Source of the DNA: Pusillimonas minor
GTDB taxonomy: Bacteria; Pseudomonadota; Gammaproteobacteria; Burkholderiales; Burkholderiaceae_B
Length of the DNA stretch: 64,000 bases
Direction: 5' to 3'
Assembly (NCBI RefSeq): GCF_014237865.1
Contig: NZ_JACJUU010000001.1
Location: 434,001 to 498,000, forward strand
How positions within the stretch are numbered: the stretch's first letter is position 1; every line of letters begins with the position of its first letter. The translations under genes were made by a program, and so were the position numbers. Shown in pieces: positions 43,009 to 52,320 of the stretch. The notes beneath the pieces were generated by a model. That model did no database searches. It saw nothing but the letters and a program-made list of their open reading frames with translations, and was not told the DNA's origin.

Positions 43009-44160
43009 TCAAGCTTCAGCCATGGGGTCCACGATCAGAACATCACAGGCTGGTGTATCGAGCAAAAACTCGTCAGGTGTCGGTAGTTTTCTCCCTTCAC
43101 GAATTGCTAATAACAAGGCCCTGAGCAGCACATCTCGTGCCGCCGGCACAGCTTCTTCTATGGTTGCGCGATCAATACGCAGCCCCTGATCGAAATCAGG
43201 AAACGATAATGCAACTCCTGAAGCGGTGGCGGTGACGATGGCCGGGTACGGGACGATATCACGCATGACGGCTAAGCGAGCCTTGTTCCTATTGCCTTCT
43301 AGTTTATGCACCAGCCTGTTAGCCCGAAGGTGGGTGTAGCGCTTTAACATCGACACAGACTTATGACCAGAAATCGCAGCAATTTCCATCATGTCCAACG
43401 TCCCTAATTCAAAGAATCTGGATATGGCTTCATGCCTAAGGTCATGAAAATGCAGATCCTCGATCGACAATTTTTGCAGCATGAAACGCCAGGTCGATTT
43501 AATACCGTGTTTGGTGTAGGCAAAAATCTTCCCTTGGGATTTTGTCCCCATACGGGCGATAGCTTCTCTGGCCCTAGGGGACAACGGCACATCACGTTTT
43601 GATCCATTCTTGGTTTCGGGCAAATGCGCGACACGCGTGCGGGAATTTATATGCTCCCAGCGCAAACCCAGAATTTCGGACTGTCGCATGGCAGTGCTCA
43701 AGGCGATGACAACGATTGAATACAGTTCCGGGTTCGAATGCCCTGCAGCATAACGAAGTATCAACCGCTCCTCTCGGGCGGTTAGGCGTCGCTCTCGACC
43801 AGGCGGCGGCTTGGGCTTTCGGACATCAGCACACGGGTTGGGACTGGCCGTAAAGCCCCACTCAATTCGCGCCAAGTCAAAAAAGTTAGACAGCAGGGAC
43901 ATTTCAAGCCTGACGGTAGCCGGCGAAATCAGGCCGCCCGTTTTCGTATTGATCGACATCAAACGCGCGTCCCGGTAGCTGGCAATGTCAACGCTTGTTA
44001 TTTCATGGACAAGCTTTGTGCCCAAATCAGACCGAACAAGCTGCGCGACGCGATAACGCTCTTGCTCGTAACCCTTTTTCAAGATGGACACCACACGTTG
44101 ATAGTGCCTAAGGCCGTGGGCCAGGGTCACTGGATGCAAAGGCTGTTGTACAGAAGTCAT
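43009..44160 (-). CDS. rci: Shufflon-specific tyrosine recombinase (Rci-like) with HicB-like C-terminus
   Basis: Site-specific recombinase expected to invert DNA between the 19-bp repeats. The 383-residue form (ATG at 44160 with GAAGAG upstream; a GTG six bases earlier is less likely) has an N-terminal core-binding domain and a complete catalytic set: R159 (STAMRQSE), K184 (ETKNGSK), H239/R242 (HDLRHEAISR), H266 (ISGHKS) and Y275 (KRYTHL). Residues about 304-365 (YPAIVTATASG, LSFPDFDQGL, ATIEEAVPAARD, then KLPTPDE) resemble the HicB antitoxin fold. R64 Rci is of nearly equal length and also has an extra C-terminal domain needed for function. It lies 40 bp beyond the last repeat. Confidence 0.92.
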   Translation of the reverse strand: MTSVQQPLHPVTLAHGLRHYQRVVSILKKGYEQERYRVAQLVRSDLGTKLVHEITSVDIASYRDARLMSINTKTGGLISPATVRLEMSLLSNFFDLARIEWGFTASPNPCADVRKPKPPPGRERRLTAREERLILRYAAGHSNPELYSIVVIALSTAMRQSEILGLRWEHINSRTRVAHLPETKNGSKRDVPLSPRAREAIARMGTKSQGKIFAYTKHGIKSTWRFMLQKLSIEDLHFHDLRHEAISRFFELGTLDMMEIAAISGHKSVSMLKRYTHLRANRLVHKLEGNRNKARLAVMRDIVPYPAIVTATASGVALSFPDFDQGLRIDRATIEEAVPAARDVLLRALLLAIREGRKLPTPDEFLLDTPACDVLIVDPMAEA

Positions 44161-44205
44161 ATCCACTCTTCAAACCAATCAAAACCGAACTTATGGAGAA
44201 CCCAT

Positions 44206-44814
44206 ATGAGTCAACCGAAATTATTAGCCGCTCGTATGCTGTTGCTTGCCAGCGCGCTGACCGCTGGCACTGTACATGCACAATCAGACAATGAGGCACT
44301 TTTTTCAGGTACGACGCGCTTGGCATGTGAAGCCCTGCTTTGCCTGTCATCCAGCGCAGGCGGTTCTATTGGCGCGTGCAGTCCGGCTTTGTCGCACTAC
44401 TTCGGCATCAAGAAGCGCAAGTTTTCAGACACCTTAAGTGCGCGCCTGAGCTTCCTGCAGCAATGCCCCGTGGCAAGCCAAACCCCGGCCATGGCCTCCC
44501 TTGTACAGGCCATCTCGCAAGGCGCCGGCCGTTGTGACGCCGCCTCGCTGAATCAAGTCCTGCAAACCCTCAAGACGGACCGGCGAGGCCGCGATTACAT
44601 AGAGATCGGCAATACCCAACCGGGGTACTGCAGCGCCTACACCGGTCACGCGTACACCGATCTGGACGCGACAACCCCAAAATACGTTGGAAAACCTGAA
44701 GATGGTGGTTATTGGGTTGAACCTGGACGATATGAAGCTGAGCTCGTCAAATACCAGGCCGCGCTGGAAGAAAAGAAGAAACGAGAGCGGGAACAGTACG
44801 ACAGCGATTGGTGA
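44206..44814 (+). CDS. trbM: TrbM/KikA-family conjugation protein
   Basis: Exported accessory protein of conjugation systems, 202 residues with a signal peptide (MLLLASALTAGTVHAQ). The Cys-rich TrbM/MpfK domain is visible: ACEALLCLSSSAGG, CSPALSHYFGIKKRKF and LSFLQQCPVAS. The ATG at 44206 has GGAG upstream; the longer frame covers the rci promoter. It is divergent from rci and opens the mating-pore operon. Exact role unknown; in IncP and IncN systems it is needed for efficient transfer or affects the host. Confidence 0.85.
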   Translation: MSQPKLLAARMLLLASALTAGTVHAQSDNEALFSGTTRLACEALLCLSSSAGGSIGACSPALSHYFGIKKRKFSDTLSARLSFLQQCPVASQTPAMASLVQAISQGAGRCDAASLNQVLQTLKTDRRGRDYIEIGNTQPGYCSAYTGHAYTDLDATTPKYVGKPEDGGYWVEPGRYEAELVKYQAALEEKKKREREQYDSDW

Positions 44815-44822
44815 GGTTACCC

Positions 44823-45497
44823 ATGATCGAATTTATAGAGTTAGCAAAAACCTGCGCGCCAGACGTGCATGTCACCACCATCACGGCCATCGTTCGTCAC
44901 GAATCAGGCTTTAACCCATTGGCTATTGGCGTTAACGGTAAACCTGGCAGGTCCATTTTCCCCAAATCTCGCCAGGAAGCAGTTGACGAGGTGCGAAAGC
45001 TACAGGCTAAAGGCGCGAGTTTTGATGCAGGCTACGGACAAATCAACAACGCCAACTGGAAATGGCTGGGCATCACACCCGAGAACGTCTTTGACCCCTG
45101 CACGAACCTGAAAGCCGCCCAACGCGTCCTGGTGCAGTGTTACGAAGGCGCCAGTAAAGCCCATCAGGGCCAAGCCGCCTTATATGCTGCACTTAGCTGC
45201 TACAACACGGGCAACTACACTTATGGGCTTAAAAATGGCTATGTGCGCAAAGTGCTTGCCGGGGCAGGCTTGAAGGTTCCAGCACTGACCAGCGCACCGT
45301 CGACGGCTTCGCCAAACACAAAGCCGCAAACCGCAGCGCCCGAACCCACCACAAACGCCCAACCCCAAACTGGGGATGCGTTTTCGCAGCCAAGGCCCGA
45401 CGCATTTTCACAGCCCCGGCCGGATGCTTTCCAAGGTGCGCAACCGATCCGTCGATCGGTTGGCTCAATTCTTATCAACACCAACCACGTCCGATAG
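44823..45497 (+). CDS. virB1: VirB1-like lytic transglycosylase
   Basis: Peptidoglycan hydrolase that opens the wall for the mating pore. 224 residues starting MIEFIELAKTCAPDVHVTTI. Catalytic Glu is in VRHESGFNPLAIGVN; AGYGQINNANWKWLG and SCYNTGNYTYGLKNGYV complete the SLT fold. No N-terminal signal is seen, which is common in VirB1 homologues that use other routes. The tail is a Pro/Thr/Gln-rich linker with two SQPRPDAF repeats. Confidence 0.92.
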   Translation: MIEFIELAKTCAPDVHVTTITAIVRHESGFNPLAIGVNGKPGRSIFPKSRQEAVDEVRKLQAKGASFDAGYGQINNANWKWLGITPENVFDPCTNLKAAQRVLVQCYEGASKAHQGQAALYAALSCYNTGNYTYGLKNGYVRKVLAGAGLKVPALTSAPSTASPNTKPQTAAPEPTTNAQPQTGDAFSQPRPDAFSQPRPDAFQGAQPIRRSVGSILINTNHVR

Positions 45498-45592
45498 CCC
45501 GATACACAGGCTATCAGCACAACCCATTTCCTTTTTTCATTGAATCGGCCGATCGACCTGTGTCATCGGCCTTACCCCCTATTGAGGCATTT

Positions 45593-45940
45593 ATGTACAC
45601 CACCATGACCGCAACACATTGCACCAACAAACACTTTGACCTGTCACCCGCAACAATGCTCAAGGTACTCGTTCTTCTTGGCCTGGCCGCGCTGCTACTC
45701 ATCTTGCCCGAGCTTAGCTGGGCGCAAACGTCGGGTGGGCTAACTCGAACCACTAGCACTATGGAAAAGCTTCGCGACTGGCTTTGGCTGATCATCCCTG
45801 TTGTTTGTCTGATCGCAGGCGGGTTGCTGGGCGCAGCCTACAGCATGGACTTGATCCGCAAAGACACACTCTACATGTGGACGGGCGGCGTGATTTTCGC
45901 AGGCCTGGTTGCCGGCGGCGTAATTGAACTGGTGTTCTGA
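45593..45940 (+). CDS. virB2: VirB2-like conjugative pilin
   Basis: Major subunit of the sex pilus, 115 residues. A long leader (MLKVLVLLGLAALLLILPEL) ends SWAQ, giving a mature protein of about 70 residues with two membrane helices (LWLIIPVVCLIAGGLLGAAY and WTGGVIFAGLVAGGVIELVF). The start at 45593 is chosen; a frame from 45560 is longer but unsupported. Its stop codon shares a base with the virB3 start. Confidence 0.9.
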   Translation: MYTTMTATHCTNKHFDLSPATMLKVLVLLGLAALLLILPELSWAQTSGGLTRTTSTMEKLRDWLWLIIPVVCLIAGGLLGAAYSMDLIRKDTLYMWTGGVIFAGLVAGGVIELVF

Positions 45941-46332
45941 TGGCTGCGCCCAAGCCACAAGTACAGAACACCGACACTCACAACACTCCCGTTTCAGCAA
46001 TCCCCGAGCATCATGTACGTCTCTTTAAAGGGGCGACTCGGGTTGCCACGATTAAAGGCGGGGTCCCCGCCCGCCCCTTCGTCATCATGATGTGCATTGT
46101 CGGTTTTCTGGCCATGTTCACGATTTGGCTATTGCTGCTCATACCCGTCCTCTACCCCATCATGGCCATCATCAGTCGCCACGACGATCGCGCCTTTTGG
46201 ACGCTGGAACTATGGGTTCGCACCAAATTGTTCGCGGCGAACAAGCGCTTTTGGAACGCCATTTCATTCACACCCACGCCGTATCACCGCCGTCGCGCCT
46301 GGTGCCGGCAAAGGGAAGACTCAGACATATGA
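45940..46332 (+). CDS. virB3: VirB3-like inner-membrane protein
   Basis: Mating-pore component of 130 residues. RLFKGATRVATIKGGVP is the family N-terminal motif, and one or two membrane segments follow (VIMMCIVGFLAMFTIWLLLL). It overlaps virB4 in an ATGA arrangement. Confidence 0.9.
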   Translation: MAAPKPQVQNTDTHNTPVSAIPEHHVRLFKGATRVATIKGGVPARPFVIMMCIVGFLAMFTIWLLLLIPVLYPIMAIISRHDDRAFWTLELWVRTKLFAANKRFWNAISFTPTPYHRRRAWCRQREDSDI

Positions 46333-48755
46333 ATCATCCTGCAGACCTTCAGCGCCCGATCTATGAACCCGGGCTCGCCAAGCATGTGCCCTACTCCCAC
46401 CACGTCACGCCGACAATCATTTCGACAAAGTCTATGGAGTACCTTTCCGTGTGGCGTATTGGTGGACGCACATTTGAAGGCTTTTCCCAGGCGCAAATGG
46501 CGGCCTGGCGCGAAGAGCTAAACAACGTGCTACGCGGCTTTCCAAACGGAATTGGCCTATATACCCACCTTATTCGTCGTCGCGCCATGGAGTACCCGCA
46601 AAGCGACTATCCGGACTGGTTCTCGCGCGAGCACGATGCGGCCTATCGGCGCATGTTCGAAGGCAAACCACCCATGGTCAACGACCTATATTTGACGGTG
46701 AGCCTGCGCATGATGGTGGACTCCTCCATGAAGTTCTTTTCTCGCATGGAGCGCCGATCGGCCAAAGACATCGAGGCCTGGCAGACCAAGGCGATCGAGC
46801 AACTGGACGACATCAACCGTAAGCTTCAAAGTAGTTTGAAGCGCTATTCGGGTGAACTGCTTGAGATCGTTGAACGCGGTAATGGTCGATTTTCTGAGCC
46901 TGCCGAGTTCCTGGGCCTGTTGCTCAATGGCCAGAAGCAAGCCGTCCCGGTGCTCGAATCACGCTTATGCAATTACCTGCCGGCAGCCCGACCGCTCTTT
47001 TCTTTGCATGGCGCACAAGGCGAGCTGCGCGGTACAGACTTCACACGCCGCTTCACGATGATCGAGGTCAGGGACTATCCATCCAGCAACCCTCCCGGGC
47101 ACCTCAATGATCTGCTCACCTTGCCATTTGAATTCATCCTCACCCAGTCCTTTTGCGCGATGTCTCGCGCCGAGGGCCGTGCCGCACTGGTTCGGCAGCG
47201 CCGTTGGCTAAGCGACTCCGGCGACGACTCCAAAACTCAGATCGCCGAAATTGGATTGGCGCTCGATGACCTGGCTGCGGGCAAAATGATTATGGGAGAT
47301 CACCATGCCACGATGATGATTTTTGGTGAAACGAGTGATGAAACGTTGCGCTATGCCGCTGATGCCATTGGGGTCTTAAGCGACAACATGATCATCGCGC
47401 GGCCGGTGGATCGTGCACTGGTGGCTGCGTGGCGAGCGCAGTTGCCCTGCAATTGGTATTGGCGCCCTAGGCCCGCCGCGATCTCCTCGCTCAATTTCCT
47501 CAGTTTTTCAGGCCTGCACAACTACCTGTTTGGCAAGCCCAATGAAAACCCCTGGGGGCCAGCGGTCACCATGCTCAAAACCAATAGTGGAACGCCTTAC
47601 TTTTTCAATTTTCATACGTCGCTGGCAGAAACGGATGAAACTGGGGCAAGACGACTGGGCAACACCATGCTCATCGGGCAGTCCGGCACGGGCAAAACAG
47701 TGCTTCTGGGACACTTAATTACACAAGCCAGAAAGTTCAACTACACCTGCGCCGTATTTGATAAAGACCGGGGGATGCAGGTGGCGGTGCAGGCCATGGG
47801 CGGCAAGTATTTTGCTCTGCAGTTGGGTACACCCACGGGTTGGAACTACCTGCAACTGACGCCCAACGAGCGCAACATTGCCTTCATGCGCAAACTGACC
47901 ACGCTATTGGCCAGTAACGAGGGCAAAGAAGCGTCCCTGTACGACCAACGCGCCATAACTCAAGCGATCGACCAGCTCACCAAGTTTGTTGATCATGCAG
48001 ACCGGCGACTCTCGACGTTGTTGCAGTTTTTGCCCTCGGCAGCTTCTCAGGACGGCACGTCGCTAAGTTTGAGAGAACGACTGGAACGCTGGTGTGCCGG
48101 TCACGAAAACGGTTGGGTCTTTGACAACCCTTCAGACGAACTGGATTTATCGCACCACGATCTATTTGGCTTTGACCTGACAGAGTTTCTCGAAGCGGGG
48201 CCGATTCGTGACGCCGCACTCACGTACCTGATCTTTAGAACCGAATCGATGATTGACGGCCGACGTTTTGCCTACGTGTTTGACGAAGTTCAGCACCCGC
48301 TCAAGGTGCCCTACTTCCAAGACATAATGCAAAACAAGTCACGCACGATCCGAAAACAAAACGGCGTCTTTATCTTTGCCACCCAGGAGCCCGGTGCCAT
48401 TTTGGACAACCCGGTGGGCAAATCGTTGGTTCAGCAGTCAGCGACCTGCGTGTACTTGCCAAACACCAAGGCAACGGCCGAAGAGTACATCGACGGTTTC
48501 AAGCTCAACCAGGCCGAGTTCGACCTGATTAAAAACCTGGGCGAATTCAGTCGTCGCTTTGTCGTCAAGCAAGGCGAAGCCATCGTCACGGCTCAACTGG
48601 ACTTATCAACCTGCCCCGACGCCCTGCTTGTTTTCTCCGGCTCGGAAGACATGGCACTTCTGGCCGAGGCAGCACGCGCCGAATGCGGCAACAACCCACA
48701 AGACTGGCTACCCATCTACTTCGAGAAAGTACGGGCAATCAGTAAAAAAACCTGA
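46329..48755 (+). CDS. virB4: VirB4 type IV secretion ATPase
   Basis: Largest energiser of the mating pore, 808 residues from MNHPADLQRPIYEPGLAKHV. Walker A MLIGQSGTGKTVLLGHL is near residue 450 and Walker B FAYVFDEVQHPLKVPYFQD near residue 655, followed by KNGVFIFATQEPG-type sensor sequence. Cytosolic face of the inner membrane. An in-frame extension upstream to 46092 overlaps virB3 and is rejected. Confidence 0.95.
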   Translation: MNHPADLQRPIYEPGLAKHVPYSHHVTPTIISTKSMEYLSVWRIGGRTFEGFSQAQMAAWREELNNVLRGFPNGIGLYTHLIRRRAMEYPQSDYPDWFSREHDAAYRRMFEGKPPMVNDLYLTVSLRMMVDSSMKFFSRMERRSAKDIEAWQTKAIEQLDDINRKLQSSLKRYSGELLEIVERGNGRFSEPAEFLGLLLNGQKQAVPVLESRLCNYLPAARPLFSLHGAQGELRGTDFTRRFTMIEVRDYPSSNPPGHLNDLLTLPFEFILTQSFCAMSRAEGRAALVRQRRWLSDSGDDSKTQIAEIGLALDDLAAGKMIMGDHHATMMIFGETSDETLRYAADAIGVLSDNMIIARPVDRALVAAWRAQLPCNWYWRPRPAAISSLNFLSFSGLHNYLFGKPNENPWGPAVTMLKTNSGTPYFFNFHTSLAETDETGARRLGNTMLIGQSGTGKTVLLGHLITQARKFNYTCAVFDKDRGMQVAVQAMGGKYFALQLGTPTGWNYLQLTPNERNIAFMRKLTTLLASNEGKEASLYDQRAITQAIDQLTKFVDHADRRLSTLLQFLPSAASQDGTSLSLRERLERWCAGHENGWVFDNPSDELDLSHHDLFGFDLTEFLEAGPIRDAALTYLIFRTESMIDGRRFAYVFDEVQHPLKVPYFQDIMQNKSRTIRKQNGVFIFATQEPGAILDNPVGKSLVQQSATCVYLPNTKATAEEYIDGFKLNQAEFDLIKNLGEFSRRFVVKQGEAIVTAQLDLSTCPDALLVFSGSEDMALLAEAARAECGNNPQDWLPIYFEKVRAISKKT

Positions 48756-48765
48756 GGTAATGAAA

Positions 48766-49476
48766 ATGAAAGCTTTTAAATATTTTGGAAATATTGGAAT
48801 TGCCTTACTGGCCTTTATTGGAGGCAATGCCTACGCACAAATTCCAGTAACGGACACCGCCAGCATTAGTGCGCGGGCGCTACAACATGCAGAATCTCTG
48901 GCCAAGTACCTGGAACAAATCGCAACACTCAAAGCGCAACTTGAAAGCGCTAACCGTCAATACCAAGCACTGACCGGCACGCGTAATTTGGGGGATCTGC
49001 TCAACAACCCAGCCATTCGTCGTTCGCTACCCGATGACGTTCAAGCTGTCCTTCGTTCTGGCGAGAATTCTGCAGGTTCCATCGCCCATTCGATCGAACG
49101 CATACAAGGCGAAGAGCGGTTAAGTGGCGATTTTTCAGTCGACAACCAAGCGCTCACCCGGCGTGTAGAGAACTTGGGTGTGCGAAGCAAAGCGCTTTTA
49201 GAACAGGCCCAGGCCGGGACATTAGCGCGCCTTAACCAGGTCGACCAACTACAAGCCCAGATAAATCTGGCGACTGACCCTAAAGCCATCGCGGACTTAC
49301 AGGCGCGTTTACAAGTGGAACAGGCCAACATCATGGCCGACCAAATGCGGGCCGACCTGTTAAGCCGGCAGATTGAGGCAGAGAAAGCTTTGATCGAGCG
49401 GCAAGCTGCACAGCTATCAAAAGAGTCGTCATTTAGTGTAGAAGCCATTCGAGCGCCGATTCCAAACATTCGATAA
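48766..49476 (+). CDS. virB5: VirB5-like minor pilus protein
   Basis: Periplasmic protein at the tip of the sex pilus, 236 residues. The signal peptide is MKAFKYFGNIGIALLAFIGG with cleavage near AYAQ. The body is helical (YLEQIATLKAQLESANRQY, LQARLQVEQANIMADQM), as in VirB5/TraC. ATG at 48766 has GAGG eight bases upstream; an ATG six bases earlier is too close to it. 113 bp without a gene follow. Confidence 0.88.
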   Translation: MKAFKYFGNIGIALLAFIGGNAYAQIPVTDTASISARALQHAESLAKYLEQIATLKAQLESANRQYQALTGTRNLGDLLNNPAIRRSLPDDVQAVLRSGENSAGSIAHSIERIQGEERLSGDFSVDNQALTRRVENLGVRSKALLEQAQAGTLARLNQVDQLQAQINLATDPKAIADLQARLQVEQANIMADQMRADLLSRQIEAEKALIERQAAQLSKESSFSVEAIRAPIPNIR

Positions 49477-49590
49477 GTGAAGTCGCGCTCAGGCTGATTA
49501 AGCGACCAGCGCAACTTTTGACTAGCAAATTTCAGCGATCCAGCCCGGTCGCTTTGGCCGGGCGCTACACCTTCCCCAGGACTTCTCTAT

Positions 49591-50475
49591 ATGGACACCA
49601 CGCCATCCATCGCCCTAACCAGTCTTGGCAATATCGTTCAGTGGCTGGATCAAATGATCAACCAAATGCTCTTATCGAGCGTGGCAGGCAATCTTGAACG
49701 CGTCATCAGCGCAATTTGGCTACCACTGGAAATCGCTGTTGCCATTAGCCTGATGATTTACGGGGTTATGGTGGCAACACAACAAATCCCGACGCCATTT
49801 GGCAAAGCGCTTATCAATATTTTCAGGATTGTCTTTGTGGTGGCAATCATTGAGGCTGGCGGGTTCTACCAGACTCAAATCATGGGCGCAATGCTGGCAC
49901 TACCGGATGAATTACTACAGATCATGACTGGTGGTCCAGGTAATGTAAGAGATGTACTGGCCGAATTTCATAATGCGGGACTTGAAACTGCGACAAATAT
50001 CGGCGATCGCTCCCCAAGTGTTTTGGGCGATATGTTCCGAGCCGTGGTTTTTGCGACGGTTTCGATCATTATCGTTGTGTTGTACACCCTGGTCACGATT
50101 GTTGGTCTAGTTCTAATGACGGTCGCTAAAGTTGGCATGGCGTTAGTCGTCATGCTTGGCCCATTCTTTATCGCAGCCTACTTGTTTGAGCCGACTAAGA
50201 AATTTTTTAACCAGTGGGTAGAACAAGCTCTGTATTTTGCGTTCTATGGCTTGGTCTTCACCATGGTCTTCAGCCTAGTTATGGGCATGCTCAGTTATAT
50301 CCAGCGCATCATCACAACGATGGTTAGCGCAGATGTCATTAACGTGTTTCAGATTCTTGGGGTCCTCCTATTGGTATCGTTTGTCGCAATCACGCTCCTA
50401 AAGCTTCCCGCGGTGATTGTTGAAAAAGTTACGGGTGGAAGAGGGATTGAGATGCCAATTCTTGGCAAACTTTAA
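49591..50475 (+). CDS. virB6: VirB6-like polytopic membrane protein
   Basis: Inner-membrane channel part of the mating pore, 294 residues with at least five membrane segments (LEIAVAISLMIYGVMVATQQ, VFATVSIIIVVLYTLVTIVG, VLLLVSFVAITLLKLP). The central GPFFIAAYLFEPTKKFFNQW and WVEQALYFAFYG are the TrbL/VirB6 motif. It is preceded by AGGA. Confidence 0.93.
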   Translation: MDTTPSIALTSLGNIVQWLDQMINQMLLSSVAGNLERVISAIWLPLEIAVAISLMIYGVMVATQQIPTPFGKALINIFRIVFVVAIIEAGGFYQTQIMGAMLALPDELLQIMTGGPGNVRDVLAEFHNAGLETATNIGDRSPSVLGDMFRAVVFATVSIIIVVLYTLVTIVGLVLMTVAKVGMALVVMLGPFFIAAYLFEPTKKFFNQWVEQALYFAFYGLVFTMVFSLVMGMLSYIQRIITTMVSADVINVFQILGVLLLVSFVAITLLKLPAVIVEKVTGGRGIEMPILGKL

Positions 50476-50563
50476 ATTTCAAACCACTGTACAGCCAGCC
50501 AGTTTTACTGGTACAGTTAGTGAACATTTTTCATAACGATCTGTCCTAATGGCGGAGTTTATT

Positions 50564-50929
50564 ATGAGCGACACGTTCAAACCATTTTGGCCCAAAGACG
50601 CTCAGAAGAACGAGCTAACCGGCCTAGGCGACAACCCTAAGCGCATTGACTTGGGGAAGCCTGACGCAGCTGCTGCCGAGCTATCAGAAACACTGCAAAC
50701 CATTGCAACCAACAGTCTGTTCACGCGACTAATGCTTTGGGGCTCTCGAAGTGCCTCTTTCGCCCTAGTTTGGATTGTTCGTCCCTTAGTCTGGTGGCCA
50801 CTCAAAGCCCTGTTTCACGCGATCATTTGGACAAACACTCCGAATGAAAATTCGCGTCGGAACCAAAAAGAATTAGAGAGAAGGTGGGAAATCCAGCGGC
50901 GAGACGAAGACAGTCGCCGCTACAACTAA
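50564..50929 (+). CDS. Hypothetical protein between virB6 and virB8
   Basis: 121-residue protein starting MSDTFKPFWPKDAQKNE after GGAG. A Trp-rich hydrophobic stretch (SASFALVWIVRPLVWWPLKA) lies in the middle, and the C-terminus is very basic and polar (RRNQKELERRWEIQRRDEDS). It has no lipobox and is not VirB7. Position suggests a mating-pore accessory; I do not recognise the family. Confidence 0.65.
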   Translation: MSDTFKPFWPKDAQKNELTGLGDNPKRIDLGKPDAAAAELSETLQTIATNSLFTRLMLWGSRSASFALVWIVRPLVWWPLKALFHAIIWTNTPNENSRRNQKELERRWEIQRRDEDSRRYN

Positions 50930-51362
50930 GCTGTATTTGCACCAGGCGCGACACCTGCTAGCTGTTTTGGCCTAAAACCCAGAAAGTACATTGCTTCGCA
51001 ACTATGAATCGCAAATTCTTCTTATTGCTCTCGCATCGTATCAAGGCGACGTTAACGGCTTTGGACTCTGCTAATACAGCATCGCAAGTTAAGTACCGTT
51101 GGCAAAACGTTGTGGCGGTTTTACAAAGGCTCTAGCCGTCAGTACTTATTAATCTGACACGGTGGGACAAGCTGATCACTCAACCTGCCGCCCCACCGAA
51201 CACTAATTCGATATTTTTGACAAGTCCTCTGCAGTGGCCTAGCCACTGACTTCATTTGTCGCGCCCGCGACAAGCCCCCTTCCCTTAAACGTATATCAGC
51301 CCTGCCCTTTAGCTCAAACGGCGGGCTTTTTTACGTTTGCATTTTCATTTCCAGGAAATACC
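50930..51362. promoter_or_regulatory. Non-coding gap splitting the virB operon
   Basis: 433 bp with no convincing gene. It holds a perfect palindrome CAGTGGC-CTA-GCCACTG (51232-51248) and a terminator-like element (51297-51332: AGCCC-T-GCC paired with GGCGGGCT, then six T). So transcription may stop after the small orf and restart before virB8, with the palindrome as operator. The T-run lies 30 bp before the virB8 start. Confidence 0.5.
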
Positions 51363-52052
51363 ATGTCATCCGAAGATCCAAAGCTGTCGCTTGACGACGA
51401 GCTGGCCCGTGCACGCGGCCAGGAACGTGACCTCTTAGCTGAAATCCTTAAATCTCGTAGAACCGCATGGCGAGTTGCAATCGGTGCCAGCACGTTGGCC
51501 CTAGCCAGCGTAGTCGCTGTGGCAGGGTTAACGCCACTGAAGGCAGCGCCCGAACTACATGTTGTGCGCGTTGATAACGCAACCGGGATGATCGAGAACA
51601 TCACCAGCCTGGCCGATCCTAAAGAAGACTACGGCGAACGCATTGCCCGATTCTTTATTCACCAGTACATCCTGGCTTGCGAGAGCTATGACTGGTACAC
51701 CATCCAAAGCAACTACGATCGTTGCGCCCTCTTTAGCGACCCGACAGTGCAACGCGCCTATTACGCAAAGTTCAAAGGCGATAAAGCCCTTGACCAACTG
51801 TACGGTAACCACACTCGGGTTCGAGTCAATGTGCGATCAATCACGCTCGGGCCAAATCAAAGTGCCACCGTGCGGTTCACGCGCCGTCTGGAAAACAATC
51901 TAAACCAGGCCAGCGGGCCTGATGAGCACCTGTTGGCCACCTTAGCCTACGGCTATATCAATGCTGACTTGTCCGAGGCCGTGGGTCGAGAAAACCCGCT
52001 TGGCTTTCAAGTGCTCAGCTACACGACAGACGTTGAGGTGGGTGGCAAATGA
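51363..52052 (+). CDS. virB8: VirB8-like assembly factor
   Basis: Bitopic inner-membrane scaffold of the mating pore, 229 residues. One N-terminal membrane segment (VAIGASTLALASVVAVAGLT) precedes a periplasmic NTF2-like domain (FFIHQYILACESYDWYTIQS, VQRAYYAKFKG). Residues TPLKAAPELHVVRVDNATG form the family's linker. Its stop overlaps the next start. Confidence 0.93.
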   Translation: MSSEDPKLSLDDELARARGQERDLLAEILKSRRTAWRVAIGASTLALASVVAVAGLTPLKAAPELHVVRVDNATGMIENITSLADPKEDYGERIARFFIHQYILACESYDWYTIQSNYDRCALFSDPTVQRAYYAKFKGDKALDQLYGNHTRVRVNVRSITLGPNQSATVRFTRRLENNLNQASGPDEHLLATLAYGYINADLSEAVGRENPLGFQVLSYTTDVEVGGK

Positions 52053-52309
52053 CCTGGCTCGGCATATTTGAATGGCTCGGCGCCCTACTTGGGCTTGCCG
52101 GTGCGGCCCTACTGGCCGCAAACCATCGACTTTCAGGCTGGGGTTTCCTGGCCTTTCTTTTGTCTAACGGTTGCTGGATCGCCTATGCGCTTATGACAAG
52201 CGCCTACGGCCTGATCGCCATGCAAGCCGGATATATCGTCATCAGCGCGATCGGCCTTTGCCGTTGGCTGCTGATTCCTGCCTTGCCCCCCTCCTCCAGA
52301 AAACAATAA
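52049..52309 (+). CDS. Small three-helix membrane protein in the virB operon
   Basis: 86 residues, almost entirely hydrophobic: about three membrane segments (LGLAGAALLAANH, FLAFLLSNGCWIAYALMTSA, IVISAIGLCRWLLIPAL). The pattern loosely resembles PnuC/SWEET-type half transporters. No lipobox, so not VirB7. ATGA overlap with virB8 and 11 bp from the next gene argue that it is real. Function unknown. Confidence 0.65.
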   Translation: MTWLGIFEWLGALLGLAGAALLAANHRLSGWGFLAFLLSNGCWIAYALMTSAYGLIAMQAGYIVISAIGLCRWLLIPALPPSSRKQ

Positions 52310-52320
52310 GGAGATTGATC

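Noticed and set aside
43009-44160. Tyrosine recombinase as the integrase of the whole element
   Set aside because: It abuts the shufflon, is internal rather than at the tRNA border, and matches Rci in length and domain plan. Integration activity cannot be fully excluded.
46092-46328. Longer virB4 start
   Set aside because: It lies within virB3 in another frame; the ATG at 46329 overlaps the virB3 stop in the ATGA form typical of this operon.
51004-51135. 43-residue open frame MNRKFFLLLSHRIK in the virB gap, as a possible VirB7
   Set aside because: No ribosome site, no lipobox Cys and no true signal peptide; probably chance.
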